NCBI GenBank assembly: GCA_016124495.1
Contig: WGNP01000001.1
Coordinates: 62,001-126,000, forward strand
Source: Hyphomonas sp.
GTDB lineage: Bacteria; Pseudomonadota; Alphaproteobacteria; Caulobacterales; Hyphomonadaceae
Direction: 5' to 3'
DNA: 64,000 nt
Shown here: positions 60,552-64,000 of the stretch, piece by piece
Layout of the letters: every line of letters starts with the position of its first letter
Position numbering within the stretch: position 1 is the stretch's first letter
Position numbers and translations under genes: made by a program
Notes under the pieces: generated by a model
What the model was told of the DNA's origin: nothing
Seen by the model: the letters and a program-made list of their open reading frames with translations, nothing else
The model's database searches: none

Positions 60552-61079
60552 CTAGCGCTTCGGACGCACCGACAGGACGTGGTCGCCCTTAGCGCCGGAC
60601 TCAATGATCACCTCGATCAGGGTGCCGGGTTCAACCTCGTCATAGCCGGCTTTGCGCAGGGCGACGGCGTGCACGAAAATGTCGATCTCGTCAGTGGCGC
60701 GGCGGACGAAGCCGTAGCCGCGGGCCTTGTTGAACCATTTGAGGCTGACGGTTTCATAGTCCGGCTGTTCGCCCCGCTCCCTGGCAATGGCGGCGCGGGG
60801 GCGCTCCATCTCGATAATGTGGACGCTCTGCCAGCCGCGCGGACGCAGAGCCGCGTCGCAGACGATCTTGGCGCCTTCGTCGGCGATCGTTTCACCATAG
60901 TCGCGAAGGCAGGAGATGTGGATCATCACGTCGCCGGTCAGCGAAGCGTCCGACGCCGATTCCGCGACGATGAAGCCATAACCCTTGACGGTGTCAAACC
61001 ACTTCACATGGCCGATCACCCGGACCACCGGTTCGGCAGCAGGCGGGTCTGATTCGCTTCTGGCCACACTATTTGTCAT
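60552..61079 (-). CDS. Cold-shock protein with two CSD domains
   Basis: Single-stranded nucleic-acid-binding protein of 175 residues from the ATG at 61079. The first cold-shock domain (about residues 20-90) shows GHVKWFDTVKGYGFIVAE and the RNP2-like DVMIHIS; the second (about 110-175) shows VSLKWFNKARGYGFVRR and DIFVHAV. Such tandem proteins (CspC/CspD type) are found in Caulobacter and relatives. The first 17 residues are polar and variable. A tRNA-Glu gene lies 126 bases upstream on the same strand. Confidence 0.9.
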   Translation of the reverse strand: MTNSVARSESDPPAAEPVVRVIGHVKWFDTVKGYGFIVAESASDASLTGDVMIHISCLRDYGETIADEGAKIVCDAALRPRGWQSVHIIEMERPRAAIARERGEQPDYETVSLKWFNKARGYGFVRRATDEIDIFVHAVALRKAGYDEVEPGTLIEVIIESGAKGDHVLSVRPKR

Positions 61080-61204
61080 CAACCACCTACCCCAGACGCG
61101 AAAACTAGTGTGCGAAAACGCGCTTGTCACGCGATGTTCACAAGCCCTGAGTGATTCGCCACCTCATTCGAGGGAAGATGAGGCAAAATTAAGGGCGGAG
61201 AAGC

Positions 61205-61279
61205 TGGCAGTCCCTAGGGGAGTCGAACCCCTCTTTTCAGGTTGAAAACCTGACGTCCTAACCGATAGACGAAGGGACC
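61205..61279 (-). tRNA. trnE: tRNA-Glu (TTC anticodon)
   Basis: A 75-base cloverleaf: acceptor GGTCCCT/AGGGACT (first pair G-U), anticodon stem TCAGG/CCTGA with loop TTTTCAA and anticodon TTC, T-arm with GGTTCGACTCC, and encoded 3' CCA. It lies between recJ and csp. Confidence 0.96.
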
Positions 61280-61356
61280 GCACGGCTTTGAGAGGCGCGA
61301 TATAGCGGCTGATTCAGGACAGGGCAACCCACCTCGCCGCGTTTGAGACAGTTTGT

Positions 61357-63165
61357 TCAGACGCGGCTGACGTCCAGGGTTTCAAGCTGCACGCGCTCGC
61401 GTCCGTTCCAGGTATCGGTCTTCAGTCGGCCGGCAAGGCTGAGCCGCCCGCCCTGCCGAAGCGCGTCGCTCATCGGCGTGCCTTCGGCGCGCCAGGCGAT
61501 GGACTCGAGACGGCCGGAGGCGTCTTCGACGGTAAAGCGCAGGTGCTGCGTGCCGACGCGCCGGACGCCGGTGACGTTGACATCCTTAAGCAGGAAGACG
61601 GGTTCCGGCGCGCCGACACCGAAGGGCCCGATGGAGGCGATGGCGGTGACGAGCTGCGGCGTAGCGGCGCCGGGGGCGAGCACAGCGTCGATGTCCATAT
61701 CGAGCGCGGCGTCGCGTTCGGCAGCGAAGGAGGACATGTGATCGAGCATCCAGGCGTCGAAAGCGGGCAGCTGGTCCGGGTCCATGCTGAGGCCGCCCGC
61801 CATGGCGTGGCCGCCGCCGGACAGGATGACGCCTTGCCGCGCCGCTTCAGAGATTGCGGCGCCGAGGTTGACACCTTTGACCGAGCGGCCGGAGCCCTTG
61901 GCGACCGGGCCCAGGCCGTCGCCCCAGCCGATGACGATGCTGGGCAGGTGGAAACGGTCCTTAAGGCGGCCGGCGACGATGCCGATGACGCCGGGGTGCC
62001 ATCCTTCGCCGGCGGCGATGAGTACGCCGCGCGCGGGGTTTTCAGCGAGGGCACGTTCGGCCTGCGCGGTGGCGGCATCGAGGATGGCGGCTTCCAGCGC
62101 TTTGCGTTCGTCATTGAGGCCGTGAAGGCGTTCGGCGAGTTCGATAGCTTCGGCGCGGTCGTCGGTGGCGAGGAGTTTGGCAGCCAGCCAGGGATCGCCG
62201 ACGCGGCCGCCGGCGTTGAGGCGCGGGCCGAGCAGGAATGTCGCGTGGTAGACGGTTTCGACCTTGCCGATGCCTGAGACATCCGCGAGCGCGCGAAGGC
62301 CGGGGTTCTGGTCGCGCGCCATCATGCTGAGGCCCTGGCGGACGAAGGCGCGGTTGACGCCGTGCAGCGGAGCCATGTCGCAGAGGGTGCCAAGGGCACA
62401 GAGATCGAGCAGCGGCATGATGTCCGGCAGTCCGCCGGGCGGAGCGATGGCGCGCTCGCGGGCGAGACGGTTCAGCGCGGCGACGAAGACGAAGACAACG
62501 CCGGCGGCGGCGAGGTGGCCCTGCCCCGAATTGCAGTCCGGTCGGTTGGGGTTGACCAGCGCGGCGGTGTGCGGGACGGCGCCGGACATCAGGTGGTGGT
62601 CAATCACGACAATGGGCAGGTCGATCGCGACGGCCTCGTCGAGGGCGCGGATCGCGGCGGCGCCGCAATCGACGGTGATGACAAGTTCGGCGCCCCGGGC
62701 CTTGAGGTACCGGAAGGCTTCCGGCGAGGGGCCGTAGCCCTCTTCCAGGCGGTCGGGCACGTAGAGGCCAAGGTCGCGGCCCCAGGCACGGAAGTAGCGG
62801 GCGAGGATGGCGGAGGAGGTTCCGCCGTCGACGTCATAGTCGGCGAAGACGACGACCTTGCGGCCATCGAGGATGGCGTCGAGGATGACACCGGCGGCCT
62901 TGTCCATGTCGGCAAAGCTGCTCGGGTCCGGAAAGAATTCGCGCAAGGTGGGCGCGAGGTAGCCTGCGGCGCCGGCTGCCTCGACGCCGCGCACGGCCAG
63001 GAGGCGGGCCAGCAGGTCTGATCCGCCGACGGCCGGCAAGAGGCTTTGAACGGTGCGCGGCTCGGCCTCAAGCACACGCCAGCGGCGCCCGCCCACCGAC
63101 AGGGCGACAGCTTCCGGGGCGCCGGGCACGGATTTCCTGGCAGGCTTCGTCATTTGCGGGGCCAT
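61357..63165 (-). CDS. recJ: Single-stranded-DNA-specific exonuclease RecJ
   Basis: 5'-to-3' exonuclease of recombination and mismatch repair. The 602-residue protein has the DHH phosphoesterase motifs: DYDVDG at residues 109-114, ITVDCGAA near 163-170, and DHH at 189-191. The DHHA1 domain follows at about 370-480 (LSGGGHAMAGGLSM), then an OB fold to the C-terminus. The length is typical (560-600). It is divergent from purB and upstream of tRNA-Glu. Confidence 0.95.
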   Translation of the reverse strand: MAPQMTKPARKSVPGAPEAVALSVGGRRWRVLEAEPRTVQSLLPAVGGSDLLARLLAVRGVEAAGAAGYLAPTLREFFPDPSSFADMDKAAGVILDAILDGRKVVVFADYDVDGGTSSAILARYFRAWGRDLGLYVPDRLEEGYGPSPEAFRYLKARGAELVITVDCGAAAIRALDEAVAIDLPIVVIDHHLMSGAVPHTAALVNPNRPDCNSGQGHLAAAGVVFVFVAALNRLARERAIAPPGGLPDIMPLLDLCALGTLCDMAPLHGVNRAFVRQGLSMMARDQNPGLRALADVSGIGKVETVYHATFLLGPRLNAGGRVGDPWLAAKLLATDDRAEAIELAERLHGLNDERKALEAAILDAATAQAERALAENPARGVLIAAGEGWHPGVIGIVAGRLKDRFHLPSIVIGWGDGLGPVAKGSGRSVKGVNLGAAISEAARQGVILSGGGHAMAGGLSMDPDQLPAFDAWMLDHMSSFAAERDAALDMDIDAVLAPGAATPQLVTAIASIGPFGVGAPEPVFLLKDVNVTGVRRVGTQHLRFTVEDASGRLESIAWRAEGTPMSDALRQGGRLSLAGRLKTDTWNGRERVQLETLDVSRV

Positions 63166-63308
63166 TGCGAATCGAGGCTGAGCTTAGCGCGTGCTGGCGC
63201 CGAATAGAAACCCTGCGCCGCACGGGCACGCCGCCCGGGCCCGGCTCAAGACTGGCCTAACGGCGCCGAAGCCCTTATGGGCAGGGCAGACGCAACGGAG
63301 ACGCTCCC

Positions 63309-64000
63309 ATGATCCCTCGCTACACCCGGCCCGAAATGGCAGCGATCTGGACGCCGGAGAGCCGTTTCGGCATCTGGCTGGAGATTGAAACACTCGCCGC
63401 CGAAGCCATGGAAGAGATGGGGACGATCCCGAAAGGCGTTTCGGGCGCGGTGCGCGAGCGGGCCGCCTTTGAAGTCGACCGGATCGACGAGATCGAACGC
63501 GAAGTGAAGCATGACGTGATCGCGTTCCTGACCAACGTGGCAGAGCATGTAGGCGACGAAGCGCGGTTCCTGCACCTCGGCATGACGTCCTCCGACGTGC
63601 TCGACACCTGCCTCAATGTGCAGCTTGTGCGCGCGGCGGACCTTATGCTCGGCGGGATTGACCGGGTGCTGGCGGCGCTGAAGAAGCGGGCTTACGAGTT
63701 CAGGCATACGCCCACCATCGGCCGTAGCCATGGCATCCATGCCGAGCCGACGACGTTTGGCGTAAAACTGGCCGGTTTCCATGCGGAGTTCCAGCGGGCA
63801 CGCCAGCGCTTGCTGATCGCGCGCGAGGAAGTGGCGACCTGCGCGATTTCCGGCGCAGTGGGCACGTTTGCGAACATTGATCCGCGCGTGGAAGAACATG
63901 TTGCGGCGAAGCTCGGCCTGCGGATCGAGCCGGTGTCGACGCAGGTTATCCCGCGGGACCGGCATGCGATGTACTTTGCCGTTCTGGGCGTGATTGCGTC
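63309..64000 (+). CDS. purB: Adenylosuccinate lyase, 5' portion (continues past window)
   Basis: Fumarase/aspartase-superfamily lyase acting twice in purine synthesis. The first 230 codons are in the window. MIPRYTRPEMAAIWTPESRF is the family start, HLGMTSSDVLDTC holds the conserved TSSD substrate loop, and GRSHGIHAEPTTFGVKLAGF matches the second signature with its catalytic His. The ATG at 63309 follows a GGAG about nine bases upstream. The frame is open to the last base of the window. Confidence 0.95.
   Translation, partial: MIPRYTRPEMAAIWTPESRFGIWLEIETLAAEAMEEMGTIPKGVSGAVRERAAFEVDRIDEIEREVKHDVIAFLTNVAEHVGDEARFLHLGMTSSDVLDTCLNVQLVRAADLMLGGIDRVLAALKKRAYEFRHTPTIGRSHGIHAEPTTFGVKLAGFHAEFQRARQRLLIAREEVATCAISGAVGTFANIDPRVEEHVAAKLGLRIEPVSTQVIPRDRHAMYFAVLGVIA

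Overview
The window looks like a chromosomal segment of a GC-rich alphaproteobacterium, most likely of the Hyphomonas/Caulobacter type. The grounds are protein family types and gene order: lpxD-lpxA-lpxI-lpxB behind bamA/rseP, ribonuclease J beside the nuo cluster, a short-form ProS, a two-domain cold-shock protein, and an Entner-Doudoroff operon. The genus is an inference. Nearly every gene is core housekeeping; no insertion sequence, prophage or CRISPR array was seen.

Region by region. 1-840 holds no intact gene, but the minus strand carries frame-broken remains of what looks like the DNA-uptake channel gene comEC, divergent from gltX. 841-3652 (+) encodes gltX and gltA. 3628-15987 (-) is a cell-envelope block: pyrH, frr, uppS, cdsA, dxr, rseP, bamA, skp, lpxD, lpxA, lpxI and lpxB, tightly packed. 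16018-17951 (-) is rpsB-tsf with a candidate promoter, a structured leader and a strong intrinsic terminator. 17976-44109 (-) is one almost unbroken run of 26 genes: nuoA-N (with a VOC protein and an NTF2-like protein between nuoD and nuoE), then birA, coaX, rnj, mce, a DUF1467 protein, proS, lolC, lolD and dnaE. 44403-49376 (-) is the glucose operon zwf-pgl-edd-glk. It is divergent from a LacI-type repressor gene (49609-50622), with candidate operators between. A GH13 alpha-glucosidase follows convergently, and a tRNA-Trp gene stands upstream of it. 52350-52983 is hairpin-rich and without genes. 52984-55147 (-) encodes a class III CoA-transferase and a GGDEF protein. 55710-57860 (+) is CIRCE-groES-groEL-terminator. 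57953-59557 (+) is an acyl-CoA synthetase gene. 59561-63165 (-) holds a thioesterase, a DUF192 protein, a double cold-shock protein, tRNA-Glu and recJ. The window ends inside purB (+).

How they work together. The envelope block supplies undecaprenyl phosphate, phospholipid precursors, isoprenoid precursors, lipid A and the outer-membrane assembly machinery from one transcript family. The ED operon plus alpha-glucosidase would take alpha-glucosides to glucose, to 6-phosphogluconate, and then to pyruvate and glyceraldehyde phosphate, plausibly under the adjacent LacI-type regulator. Complex I is encoded as a complete 14-subunit set. The points most worth a second look are the broken comEC, the alpha-glucosidase with no canonical start but a well-placed ribosome-binding site in front of a CTG codon, the absence of fabZ from the lpx cluster, a histidine-rich loop in NuoL, the two extra genes inside nuo, the rpsB leader, and the hairpin-rich gap at 52.4-52.9 kb. 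I found no clearly new biological system.
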